Of a DNA stretch of 64,000 nucleotides, positions 22,046 to 34,038 are shown piece after piece (within the stretch, counting starts at the first letter, position 1; the number at the start of each line of letters is the position of its first letter). This DNA comes from Hippophae tibetana. Lineage: Eukaryota > Streptophyta > Magnoliopsida > Rosales > Elaeagnaceae. The DNA lies in the NCBI GenBank assembly GCA_037013495.1, contig CM072810.1, positions 83,684,449 to 83,748,448 of the forward strand. Reading direction: 5' to 3'. The position numbers were made by a program, and so were the translations under genes. The notes below the pieces were generated by a model. That model worked only from the letters and a program-made list of their open reading frames with translations. It did not search any database and had not been told where the DNA came from.

Positions 22046-24560
22046 ATGGACAAATCTTGGACGTCAAAGTATAGAATTGAGAAAGATTACATTTCTAGAG
22101 TTGAAAGTTTATTGAAATTTGTTTATTGAAATAGTAATAATGATATTAGTATGATTCGATACATATGTGTTAAATATAATAATGAGAAATTTAATGATGT
22201 TGATGAGGTTAAGTATCACCTTATCCGTTGAGTTATAAATGTTGGTATTAGCATGAAAAAAATATTGATAATACTCATGTGAAAAGATAAATAAGAATGT
22301 GAGTGAATTATATACATCTTATCATAATGTATAGACATAAAATATGCTTCATAGTATTGAATATGAGCTACATGAGGATGATCCCAAAACCTTTAAAAAA
22401 CTTCTAGAAGATACAAAAAAATCGTTGTATCCAGAGTACCACAAATACACTAAAATTTCGAGATTGGTTCATTTGTACAATGTGAAGGAAAAAAAATGGT
22501 TTTTTTGAGAAGGGATTCAAAGAATTACTAAATGTACTAATAGATATGTTTCCTGAACGTATTGAATTGTCATCTTCAATGTATGAAGTGAAGAAATCTC
22601 TTAGTTGATTTGGCATGGAATATCATAAGATTCATGCTTGTCCAAATAATTGTATTCTTTATAGAAAAGAATATAAAACATTAGATGATTATCCAATGTG
22701 TAAAAAATCAAGATGGAATCATGCTACAAATGAGACAACACCTAAGAAAGGCGTGCCTGCAAAGGTTCTTTGGTACTTTCCTCTTATTCCTCGTTTTCAA
22801 AGGTTGTTCAAAAGTAAGGAAACATCAAAGATGTTGACTTCAGATAATTGATCTGATGATGGGGTGCTATGGCATCCTTGTGATTCTCCAAATTGGAAAG
22901 TAGTAGATAATTTATCCCTTTAATTTGTATCTAATCCGTACATTCTTCATCTTTCCATTACTGTTAATGGAATTAATCTACATAGTTCCTTTAGTAGTAG
23001 ATATAGTTATTAGCTAATAATTATGGTAACATACGACCTTTCTCCCTTGTTGTGTATGAAAAGAAAATTCATAATGTTAACATTTTTTATCTCAGAACCG
23101 AAACAACCTAGAGTTGATATTGATGTATATTTGCAAACTTGGATAAATTATTTAAATACATTATGGAATGATGGTGTAAATTTTTACGATGCATATAAAG
23201 AAGAACACTTTAACTTAAGGGGGGTTCTTTTATGGACTCTTAATGATTTTCCTACCTATGTGAACTTATCAGGACATGTAACAAAAGGTTATATGGGATT
23301 CCCTATTTGTAATGATGGAACTAATACAACTTATCTTGTTCACGGAAAAAATATGTCTTATAGAAGAATAGAAGATTTTTTCCATCTAGACACAAGTTTA
23401 GATACCAAAAAAATTGTTCAATGGTGAAGAAGATCATGATCCTGCACCAAGACCTTTGCGAGGTGCTGAGATATTAAGGAAATTGAATGGTATGACATTC
23501 AAATGATATGGAAAGACGAAAAAATAATACTCACTGATGGAAGGAAACGAGAGAGGTTAACTAATAAAAAGGGTGAAAAGGAAAATGTTACTGAATCAGT
23601 AGATCAGGGTTTTTGGAATAAAAATTCAATATTTTGGGAATTACCTTATTGGAAATACCTACACATTCGTCACATCTTAGATGTTATGCACATTGGGAAA
23701 AATGTATGTGAGAGCTTGATTGCTACATTACTTAATATACCTGGAAAAATGAAGGATTTAATTAAAGAGAGACTAGATTTAAAGAAACTAGGCATATGAC
23801 CTGAATTGGCACCAAAAGTGGAAAATGATAATAATCGAACATACTTTCCACCAACATCATATACAATGTCAACAAAAGAGAAGGATGTGTTTTATAAATG
23901 TTTGGCAGGTGTGAAAGTTCATGATGGTTACTTATCCAACTTAAGAAATTTTGTGTCTATAATTGATAAGAAACTTTATGGATTGAAATCACATGACTTT
24001 CATGTCTTAATGCATCATTCATTACCAGTTACTATTAGGTCAATTCTTCCTAAATATGTTCGATTATCAATAATTCATCTTTGTTCATTCTTCAATACAA
24101 TATGCAAGAAATATATATCAATTGGTAAGTTAAACTTTTTACAAAAAGATGTGTTAGAGAATTTGTGTCTAATTGAAAAATATTTTCCTCCTTTTTCGTT
24201 ATAATGAATCACTTGTGTTCATTTAGTTCGAGAGGTTCAATTGTATGGTCCTACTTACTTAAAGTGGATGTACCCTTTTGAGAGATACATGCAAGTCTTT
24301 AAAGGAATAATATAAATCGTCCTATATGATGCATGGTGGAACATTACATTGCTAAAGAGGTCATTGAGTTTTGTTCATAATACTTTAGTCGTTGCACTGA
24401 AATTGGGAATCCTACGCACAAGTTGTTCTTAGAATGTCACATGATCCAAGTAGGTAACCCTATTCTTGGTGGAAGTAAGATATTTTTTATTGATCACACT
24501 CGATGTAAAAAAGCACACCGAATCATTTTGGTAAATAATAATGAGGCATAACCGCATATA
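22046..24560 (+). pseudogene. CACTA tnp2 transposase remnant
   Basis: Starts with MDKSWTSKYRIEKDYISRVE, the transposase-associated domain that opens plant tnp2 proteins, then CVKYNNEKF and DEVKYHLI. Next come the Transposase_21 region: KIHACPNNCILYRKEY (about 22624), PMCKKSRWN, RFQRLFKS, DGVLWHPCDSPNWK (about 22855), a TVNGIN stretch where the family has a catalytic-type SDGFNPF, PRVDIDVYLQ (about 23107), LWTLNDFPTYVNLSGHVTKG, and LPYWKYLHIRHILDVMHIGK (about 23640). DUF4218 follows at 23806-24330 with LKSHDFHVLMHHSLPV and HLVREVQLYGPTYLKWMYPF. Several stops and frame changes are visible. Confidence 0.88.
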
Positions 24561-24669
24561 GAGTAAGTGATGATAGGTTCAACCTTTTCATTTAAAATAA
24601 AATCATATTTTATTTAACTATTAATGATATCTAATTGATATATCTTTAATAACATTACAAAATGCATTT

Positions 24670-25025
24670 AAACTTACTGAAGATCGATCCTCATTATAAA
24701 AAAAAGGAGGAGAAAAATGGTTGTATGATGAACATAAGCGAGAGCTGATTAATTAGTTTCACAACCATGTAAGTGTCACATACAAGAATTCATTAATACT
24801 TCTATATATATATAATGTTTTAAAACTTTGTTTTAAACAAATTTCATGTTTTTATATGTATAGATTAGAGTTGAACTCAACAAACCCAATCATAAAATAA
24901 CAAAAAGTTTAAAATGGCTTGCACATGGTCCAAAATTCGATGTCAAATCATATTTTAGTTTCATAATTAATGGATTGAGATCATCAAATATTGAAGTTAG
25001 ACAAAGAATTGTATTATTAAGTTGT
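24670..25025 (+). pseudogene. tnp2 C-terminal remnant
   Basis: After a likely intron (splice-like acag/gtaagt near 24770-24870), text such as HKITKSLKWLAHGPKFDVKS and FIINGLRSSNIEVRQRI resembles the last part of tnp2 (the domain next to DUF4216). It ends at a stop near 25027 and the rest of DUF4216 is not seen, so the C-terminus seems deleted. Confidence 0.5.
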
Positions 25026-25099
25026 TAATTTATAAATATTTTTATATGTATTTTACTCAAATTTAAATTGATGTCATGGTTAATAAATTTATTTAATTT

Positions 25100-25560
25100 A
25101 TGTAGGAAGTTGAATTGGGTAGACCGATTACCCAATCTAAATTGTACATAGAAACAAATACCCCCAAAACAACGAAGTCAAGACCAATGATTAAATGAGG
25201 ATAATAACAACTCAATAAGTTGGTTAGTAATTTAACTTGATACAAATTCCTTATGATTTTTTCTAATTGATGTAATAATGTATGATATGTTTGTTTTCTT
25301 TATTATTTGTATAGAGTTGTTCAAAAACAAATAGCTAGGGGTGAAATAATCAAATAGTAGGGAGAGATGCTATATATCATGCATTTGGACACAAGCATTC
25401 TGGTCATGTTAGGGGAGGAAGCCAATATGATGGCTATATGGAGTTTTTTAATATTCCAAAACAAAAGCCTCAGATGGTCAGTAAGGAGAAGTACTATAAA
25501 ATTATAGAAGAATTTATCTCTTTTTAAGGCCTCAGTGTTAAGAGAGATTTCTAGTTTAAA
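25100..25560 (+). pseudogene. CACTA tnp1-like (Transposase_24) remnant
   Basis: EVELGRPITQSKLYIETNTP (about 25107) matches the plant En/Spm tnp1-type C-terminal motif, in which a G-R-P-x-T ... I-x-T pattern is common. Downstream, AIYHAFGHKHSGHVRGGSQY (about 25368) fits the same family's G-x-G-R-V-R-G stretch. tnp1-type proteins bind subterminal repeats. Broken by stops and likely introns. Confidence 0.55.
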
Positions 25561-26689
25561 AGAATATCAATCACAACACATGGAAACAGACTATAATCAG
25601 GACATTCTCTATTGGCTAGGCATGCAACCATCCATGACAGGTATGCCACCCATGTAATCTCATTATGCATAACCTATATCCTGTATGAGATATAGCCATC
25701 CTATTGGTCCTTCCTTATGCTAGGAATGCAAATGCAATCAGGTAGTGGTTCATTTTCTCCAATGCAATTTGTGCATTCTTACCATCCATCACATCATGAT
25801 GAATGTTTTGATAAGAATATCCTTCTAATAGCTACCCCACATGGGAGTCCTCCTCTATTTGATGAATTATTTATGGTAAGATTTAAGGTTTATATAGATA
25901 GTCTATAATTTTTATAGAATATGAAATGTTTTTTGAAACATCCTTCATCAATGGACTTTGTTGCTATTGAAATGGTAAAATAATTGAGCGATGATCGAAT
26001 GATTCATAATCAATATTTGTCAAATTATTGGAAAATAGTAATTAATCAACCATTGCTCCATGATTGTCTACTACATATGCCTTTTAATGCTACCACAGTC
26101 TAAGAAGTAGTTGGATAATATGTGGCTTAGTCGTCTAGTCAAGTTGTGATAAATTTTGACATGGTATATTTATTTACTTAAGATAACACTTTTTTCCTAC
26201 TATTATATTATTATTCTTTTATTGTTACTAACATATATAATACTTATTCTTTAGGCTATTATACCAGAATTAGTAAGTGTGATACATTTAAGAGATACAA
26301 AGCAAGTATCTTGTGGTAAATCTATGTTTAGTGGGAAATCATCGCGCACTAAATCATTCAGGAAGAATCCATGAAAAAAGTGTAGTTATGAATATGTTAT
26401 AAACTTCAGTAGAAATCTTGGCTCTTTGATGATTATTGTTGCGAGGAAGACTAGCATAAATGATGGATGGACTATGCCATTTCCTAGAGAAATTTCTGGT
26501 GTAGACATTGGGAAAACATATATATCGATCGAGTGCATATTGTAGCTATTTGAATATCAAATTATCGATTTAAGTATAATTCAAGTGTGGGCAAGGTGAG
26601 TCCTCAATCAGTAAATAACTTTCATGTATGTAGAAAATATAATTATATTTGTATTATCTAATTATTTATATAAATTTCTTTTATATAGG

Positions 26690-27540
26690 GCATGTTATAA
26701 TCGACTTCAAGCTAATCACTCATCATATTTAGAAATGTTCTATGATCCTTCATTTTTCAATCAATATCAAGATAAGGATGTTAGCATCAAAGCTAAACAA
26801 TTATGTGATAGAGAATTAACACTTAACATAAATCAGAAGTTGATAATCCCTTGGCCACTAAAGTTTGAACAAGGCCAAGATCATTAGATGTTGATAATCT
26901 TTTATCTATATGGAAATTGTGTTTGGTACTGTGATTTAGCTTCCATATAATTGAGTAAAGATACCAAAGTAGTTGTTGAAATGTAAAAGTTGTAGCTAAC
27001 TATTTTTCCTCTATTGTTCTTTGTAATATTTAATAAAAAAAACTACTTATTTTAAACTCTGATAGGGTATGGAAGCTGTAGAACAAGAGTACGAGAATTT
27101 CCCTTAAAAAATCTCATAAGCTTATATGGGACAAAGTTATGGTATGTACAAGCGAATATTAATAATTTAATTAATTTTACTAATAAATAATAAAGATGTT
27201 CGAATATGAAAAATCATGTACACTTGTTTTTTGTAGGTTTCATAACAAAATGATGGGGTCATGTGTGGTTACTTTGTCATGAAGTTTATGAGAGAAATCA
27301 TCTCAAATATCAACATTCTAATTAAAGATGTAGTAATCTCTTTTACTAATACACTTTTTAAACATATATAAGTTATTTTTTGTGAATTCATGATATTACA
27401 TTCTTATTTTGAATTAAAATACATGTAGTTCTTTGGTTGGAACAAGTCGGACTATGATATGCAATTTTTTGATGATTTACGAGAGGAATGGGCAAACACA
27501 TGGTTCAAATTATAACATCATAAGAAGACTCGGGAGAAGA
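26690..27540 (+). pseudogene. Ulp1-like (C48) cysteine protease remnant
   Basis: NQKLIIPWPLKFEQGQDH (26840-26886) followed by a stop in place of the usual Trp, then MLIIFYLYGNCVWYCDLAS, is the HW...D pattern of Ulp1/SENP proteases (catalytic His and Asp visible). After an intron-like gap, 27250-27300 reads NDGVMCGYFVMKFMREI, the catalytic Cys block (family Q-x-x-x-x-[DE]-C-G). Ulp1 domains that normally cleave SUMO occur in many plant CACTA elements. One stop at the Trp and missing linkage make it a pseudogene. Substrate unknown. Confidence 0.72.
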
Positions 27541-28069
27541 ATCTGATGATCTTGAATAGCATAGGACAACACCATAGTAATTTTTATAATGCTTTAATTT
27601 CTCTATTCCTATGTCTAAAGTTTGGGTAGCTTGTTGATGGATGTTTATGTGCACATATATTTAGGGGAATGAATTGTTCTATGGACCTATTTTTCTACCC
27701 AAACTCCATCTTATCTCTCTTTCCTAGTTCCCTGGTCACTATGAATGGGGCATTCCTGGTGATTCTAAACAAACCAAGTTTCCTCTCCTTAAAATAAAGT
27801 GAGAATATCACAAAATATATGACAAAAAAGGCAACATCATTTTATTTGTAATTTAAGTTAAATGTATATATATATATGTATTGTATATAAATTATTTTTT
27901 TGTAATAAATTTAATTCTCAAGTAATTAATTAAAATTTAATTTTTTAATTATTTGTAGTATTTAAACTCTTTTAAATAAATTTTGGTTTTTCTGTTATTA
28001 TGTAATCGAATAAAGGTTCTGAGGATAGTAGAAAATGAGTAAAATGTGTAAAAAAAATATAGAATTTAA

Positions 28070-28118
28070 AGTCGGTTCAAGCCATGAACCAACTTAAATG
28101 GTATATTTTGGCATAGTG
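28070..28118 (-). repeat. CACTA 3' subterminal palindrome and terminus
   Basis: aagtcggttcaagccatgaac... forms an imperfect palindrome (arms aagtcggttc / gaaccaactt), followed by ggtatattttggcatagtg, whose reverse complement begins CACTATGCCAAAA. This matches the CACTA terminus pattern. The flanking 3 bp are ata. Confidence 0.75.
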
Positions 28119-28318
28119 ATAACTTTTCTTACTTAGATGAACTCTTTCTATTCATTTACTTTCTCCATACTTGATATGATTGACTTGTTACTTTGGACAA
28201 CACTAACCTTTTAGCCAAGGACTGAGTGTGTCAATTTCTCAAAGCAAGGGATTAGCTCGAGTGTTATAATTGGACCTTGACAAATTTTATTAGCTTGTTG
28301 CTTTAACATGTTGACGCT

Positions 28319-28605
28319 CTCTACAACATTTTTTAAACCATGTGATCAACCCTCATTCGTTTTAATTTCACAGGTGCTCTATGTTGGATTTTCAACTGTA
28401 TAATCAACCTTAGCTTGATCCAATTGCTTGGATGTTCTACATTGATTATCAATTCATATGATCAACCCTAATTTGTTTCAATTTCTTAGGAATTTTACAT
28501 TGGTTTTTAAGTCATGTGATCAACCCCAATTTAATGTTTTCATAGGAGCTCTACAATGGTGTTTGAAAACTATGATCAACCAAAATTCATACATTACTTG
28601 ACGGA
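28319..28605. repeat. 58-bp tandem repeat, five degenerate units
   Basis: Unit starts at 28319, 28377, 28435, 28493 and 28549 (spacings 58, 58, 58, 56). Each has ctctacattgg-like text, then catgtgatcaaccc-like text, then tttcaatttctagg. No coding. Confidence 0.88.
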
Positions 28606-29663
28606 GTTAAGATAAAGCTACCTTTCTTATAAGGAAGTCTATTCTATGAGTGTTCTACCTGATTAGTGGCATCAAGTTATGAATCCTAGGAGAAGGACCA
28701 TCGTGTAGGCTCACTTTCTCCTCCTTAGGTTGGGCCTCTGAAGTGCAAATTAATTATGTCTACATCTTGCCCTAGGGAGCTAAGATAAAGCTCTTTCTAT
28801 TTAAGAAATGGCATTAAATGAACTTGGGATTTTCACCGAGGTGTTTAAACTAATATGCTCAAATCGAATTCATACATTGGTTAGAGGGAGAAAAGATAAA
28901 CAAGTCTTTCTCACAAGCAACTCTATTTTTGGGCAATCTACCTTACCAATTGCATCAGGTGTCCAACTTGAGGATATGGATTGTAATTGGGCCTTCTTGT
29001 ATCCTCCTTAAGCTATGCCATCAAAATGTTGTCATGGGGCCTTATTGTCTCCTTCTTAAGCTAATTCACCAAAGTGCTAGCTCATTATGCCCATGGGGAG
29101 CTAAGATAAATTTGTATCTCTCCATAGTAAGAACATTGGTTGAACTTGGGTGTTTTACTAGGGTGATCAACCCACTTTACTAATCAAAGATGCTATTCTT
29201 ATTTTTCCTAGCATGTAACATAAAACTCTTTGATTTAATTAAAAGGCCATTTGGATATTAGGATGAAAAAGGAAACAATCATAGCACCCATATGGTGAGT
29301 TTTAAGTAATACGAAAACAAATATAAGAATGAAAAAATAAACCCATATTAATAAAAACATGAACATCTTAGATGACTCTTCAAAGCAAGCATTTTTTTTG
29401 CCTCACTTATGCTTATAACCTTTCATGGTAAAGAGATGACAATTTCAGGCCTTGTCTTAATCACTTATGATCTTCTAGACTCCTCCTTGAGCTAGATACT
29501 TCAGGAAATAATGAAAAGTAAATGAGATTGCTCTCATCTTGTGCATCCAAGGTCTTCTCAGTGCATTGGGATGTCTATAATGCATTATTGGACTTTCAAT
29601 AGTACCTACAGCATAATAGTTTTTCATTAAATCAAACCAATAGCATGCCGTTTATTTGCACAC
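28606..29663. other. Unassigned region with weak dispersed motif
   Basis: No gene that I can support. The phrase ggagctaagataaagct recurs in altered form near 28607, 28779, 28880 and 29096, hinting at a decayed repeat related to the array before it. Short open frames at 28808-29183 have no recognisable motifs. Confidence 0.3.
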
Positions 29664-31446
29664 TGATGTTGATAAGACAAGACCGGTATCGGGTTAGCAA
29701 TACCTATCTTGCAGATACTTTGGTTTTATATTTGTAAAACTCTCGCAAGTACACGAATCATTTTATAAAAAATGACAAGTATATTCTCAAGGTCGATCTA
29801 AGAAAGAAATATATGTGGTTTTTAATTTATCATTCAAAATTTTAAAAACGAAATTAAATCATAAACATCTTGTCACGATATTTTGATTTTTTGTGTTTCC
29901 TAATTTAATAACATAAAAAAATAAACATAGATATGGATTCAATAAACAATTATGTAAATTTTTATCATTCGTAACAGTTGAGTATTTATGAATATAATAA
30001 TTAAGTTAATTACACTTGCTCATTATTTAGGTTATTAATGATATAAATTGATATTTATTGATTCACTTTTTTTAAATATAAATATCACCGTTAGTAGGGT
30101 TAAATATTTTTTGTTAATTTAACAAATCAATTAACACCTATGAGTGATATCGATAAATAATTTGGTTAATTAAATTAGTTTTTTTTCTAAGATATTGAAA
30201 ATAAACCATTTAAATGCCACCTTTAGTGTGGTTAAAATTTTTAAACTTTATTCAATGTGTCCAAATTAAACCTAGGAATTTAATTATCCGAGTACTAACT
30301 TTCAAGTTTTAAAATTATTACTGAAAATATATTTTTAATACATTTTCGAATAATAGTTCTTATAAAAACTTTTAAAATAGAGCTTCACTCTAACTACTGA
30401 GCAATTGCACCAACAAATAAAATAACACTACTATAAATCAGATCAGATAATTAAACCTTAAAATCTAATTTTCATATTTAAGTTTAAAATGAAAAATAAT
30501 ATATTTCTTTCTACATCCTTAATATAAAATCTTAAATAAAAAAATCTATTTATTTTTATAGAAATGTTTTACCTATTTAATATTTCGCAAGCATAACAAC
30601 ATTATTATTATATCATATTAACAAACAACCACCCATATTAAATTTAATAATAGACAAATTAAATATAACATATAAGAATAAAACTTAAAATAACTATAAT
30701 AAATTCATTTTAAAATTATACCTCAAAGGAATCCTTACAGAACTTTGATGTTAATTCTGTTTCTAGAAAACCTCCAAATGAATTTTAATATCTGTTTATT
30801 GAATCAAAAACTAGAAATTTACAAAAGCATAACTAATTCTTCTCAAAAAGAGACGAACTTTAAAACTAAAAAACTAAAAACAAAACTTTCTAGAGAGAAG
30901 AGATTTTTTAGGGATGATTTTTACAATGGGAGAAAGGCTAGCATGCATTTGGGGTTTGAGATTTGTGGTAGACAAGTCTTGGCGTACACGGCAGAGCGCA
31001 TTACTCAACGTGACATGTGCACGGGGCACGTAGAACATGCACGGGTGTGTGTTGTCTCACACGGGACATGACACGAGTGTGTGCTGACCGCACTTGGGCG
31101 TGTGTTGCCTACACGTAGGTGTGTCATAGTTGCACGCAGGGCGCGCGCGAGACTATGCACTTTTGACAATGTTGATCATTTTGACCCATTTTGTCCAATT
31201 TTCTACTTTTTTTAATTTTTTCTCATTTTTTCTCAAAATATTTGTGATGTATTGCCTCCAGTATTTTTCTTCAAGTCATTAAATTATTTTTGAACGAAAA
31301 TACTTGAAAATAATAAAAATACTTGTATTTCCAAAAAGACAAATTTATATAAAAAATATATGATAAAATCATACAAATATAAATAAATTTAATCAATTAA
31401 AATACATAAAATCATGGTAATTTTAGTATTTTTTAAGCATTCATCA
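29664..31446 (-). mobile_element. Family L LTR, copy B
   Basis: Reverse-oriented LTR. The left end tgatgttgataagacaagaccggt corresponds to the family U5 end, and the right end ttaagcattcatca to the U3 start. Family landmarks are in order: actctcgcaagtacacgaatc, decayed forms of the three CACC/GGTG motifs, agcataacaacatt, ctccaaatg. A GC-rich cassette of its own lies at about 30960-31155 (cacgggtgtgtgttgtc-like repeats). No flanking duplication found, so it may be a recombined end rather than a clean solo LTR. Confidence 0.8.
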
Positions 31447-32660
31447 TATCTACAAAAATGTGATAATCAAATTTTAAAAAATTTATAATAAACTTGAAAG
31501 TGTATGAATCACTATATAAAAATCACTAAGTATACATTACTTTATAAAACGTAGTAAGTATACTTACAATGTTATTCTAAAGAGGAATTACATGATTTTT
31601 AAATAATTCAAAAAAAAATAAAAATGAAAAATAAACTTAAACATTTTGTCACTTAACGCCTTTGATCAAGTCTATCAGTTAATGTAATTAAATTATGTTT
31701 TATTTTCTAAGAAATTAACATATCATTTAACTTACCACCTTCAGTCGAGTCTCACAAGTTAAACTTCTATTCAAGCAATTTAAATTAGTTTTTAGATCGA
31801 TGTATCCAAAATCCAACTTCCATCTTCAATTTATTACAAAAAATATGTCATCAAAAATATTTTCTAATAATAAATCTTGTAAAAACTTTGAAATTTAATA
31901 TAATTCTAAATTAAATCTAGATTTATGTTTCTAAAACTCAATTTTCATATTTTAAATCTATTACAATCGATAATAAAATTTATAAAATTCTTTAATAGCT
32001 ATAAAATAATTTATGTTTAATAATTATTAAAATTATTCATCTAAATAATTTACACATGCATAATAACATAATTGAAATTCCATTATCATAATTAGCCAAA
32101 CATGTTTAGATTTATTAAATAATTAGTTAATTAAAAATAACATTTAGAACATATATATAATATTAATTGTATAAATTAAATACAACTAAAATTAATACCT
32201 TAATTGTATTTTTATAGATAATTTCCGCAACAATCTATTATCTGAAAAATCTCCTTAATACTATCATTTATTTGTGATAATATAATCTAAGATGTTTAAA
32301 AACTAAACAAAAATTAAAATTTATTGAACTCTAAAAATTGATAGAGGAATTTTGAAAGAAAATAAAACAAATAGAGATGAAAGTAGTTGCGGTGAGATGA
32401 ATAAACAAGCGGGTGAGGGCACCTATTTAATGGTGAGTGGATATGCTGAAATCAGAAAAATTATGGATCATGAGCAAGAAATTATCGAGCACCGTAGCAC
32501 ACTTTTATCCCCATCATGTCATGCATTGATTTAGTACGTATTTAAATTATGATCCAATTATCTTGTGCCAAGGCACACATTAATCACATTGCAACCCTCA
32601 TTAAAATGCATGTCTCCAAATCTCTTTGTATTTCAACCCCCTGATATTTGGTTAATGCAT

Positions 32661-32866
32661 ATGTAAAGCTTACATATGTCATCCTCTTATTTTTCTTAAT
32701 TTCAATTGAGTACTTTCAGAAAACTCTTCAAATGATTTGAAAAAAATAGATTTGTTAAAATAATGTAAAGCTTACATATGTCATCCTCTTATTTTTCTTA
32801 ATTTCAATTGAGTACTTTCAAAAAAACTCTTCAAATGATTCGAAAAAAATAGATTTGTTAAAATAA
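32661..32866. repeat. 102-bp tandem duplication in LTR of copy C
   Basis: Two adjacent near-identical copies, each starting atgtaaagcttacatatgtc (32661 and 32763) and ending gatttgttaaaataatg. The other LTR of this element has one copy, so it arose after integration. Confidence 0.92.
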
Positions 32867-34020
32867 TGATAAAATTATACAAATACAAAACTATTTTGAC
32901 ATTAAAGTGAAAATAAATCATGTAATATTTAGTGTTCTTCAAATACTTATCACAACCCTCAACTAACTTCTTATTAGTCTTTAACAAGGAAAGCGAAAGA
33001 CTAAAAACAAAAACTAAAATAAAAAAAATTAAATTATCCTAAATCCTTTTCATAAATTGACATGGTTGCATTTATCATATGACAAGCATTTAAACTCCTA
33101 GGTTGTCCTATTGGAGGATTTTAAGTCTTGTTAGGGATTTCAAAGATGATACTAACAAATATCAACCTAAAATGAAAAAATTAAAAGTAAATTTAACAAA
33201 GTAAACAATTAAAATGAAAATCACTAATTAAAAATAAAAACACAAAACTTTTCATGCTTTTGGTATTTTTTAAGTTCATAATTAAAATCAAGAGCATAAG
33301 TTAAAATACTATCCTAAACATTCATAGTTTATTGAAAAAATTAGTTAAAAATTAATTAAAAATCACAAATTTGTAATTCACATAAAAAAAAATGCATCAA
33401 TATTGATTTGCCTAAATTCATTGTTTAGAATCTGATTCACTTTGACTCTAATCCTTGCAAGTCATACTCTTAATATTACACTGGTCCTAGGGGTTCAAGT
33501 ACTCAATCAAAGTTATATATGAATGATTTTATGTAAAAAAAATGAACTAATATGTCCACATATGTTTAAACAAGAAAAGGCTCAAAATAATGTGTAATAT
33601 CAATCTCATGAAAGGAATCAAATGATAAGATTTATAAAGAAATCATATATCATTTCATGCATCAATTAAATTCATCAATAAAAATATCAAGTACATGCCT
33701 TTAGCGATGAAGAAAATGTAATGACTTCAATGGGATTTATTTCCTGTCTTTCTTTTGTAATAGTTATTTCCCATAACTTTAAGGATTTTTGGGTTATAGT
33801 ACATAGTTTATACTACTGATTTTCTCTCTCTTTCTTATTTTTTTCTCCTTTTTATAAAAGATATTCTTTTCTTTCTTTCTTTTTTTAGAAGTGAACCCAT
33901 GCATATATTTGTAGGATTTTGGTGAGTGATTAATTTTGGATTTCTTTTGTATTGATTTAAGGGAACCCCAGATATATCTGATTATACAAAATTTAACAAG
34001 TTTTTGATGCTATTACCAAT

Positions 34021-34038
34021 TCCCAAGTAACGGAGCCA
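34021..34038 (-). promoter_or_regulatory. Decayed tRNA-Asp primer binding site, copy C
   Basis: tcccaagtaacggagcca is the reverse complement of a decayed TGGCGCCGTTGCCGGGGA, the site complementary to the 3' end of tRNA-Asp. It fixes the orientation and the 5' LTR/internal border. Confidence 0.8.

Larger units (their letters stand above)
21080..28118 (+). mobile_element. CACTA (En/Spm) DNA transposon
   Basis: Contains tnp2 (22046-25000), a tnp1-like piece (25100-25560) and a Ulp1-like protease (26690-27540), then a CACTA-type 3' terminus (28070-28118). Near 21148-21225 an inverted pair gtgttggttgac / ccaaccaacgct looks like 5' subterminal repeat, but the 5' terminal cacta is not found. All coding parts are broken by stops, so the element is dead unless helped in trans. 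Confidence 0.75.

Noticed and set aside
28808-29183. Two overlapping open frames in the region after the 58-bp repeat
   Set aside because: No recognisable motif, overlapping frames, and inside a weak dispersed repeat.
30745-31071. Open frame of about 108 codons in copy B
   Set aside because: Falls within an LTR and runs into its GC-rich cassette. Other copies have no equivalent frame.
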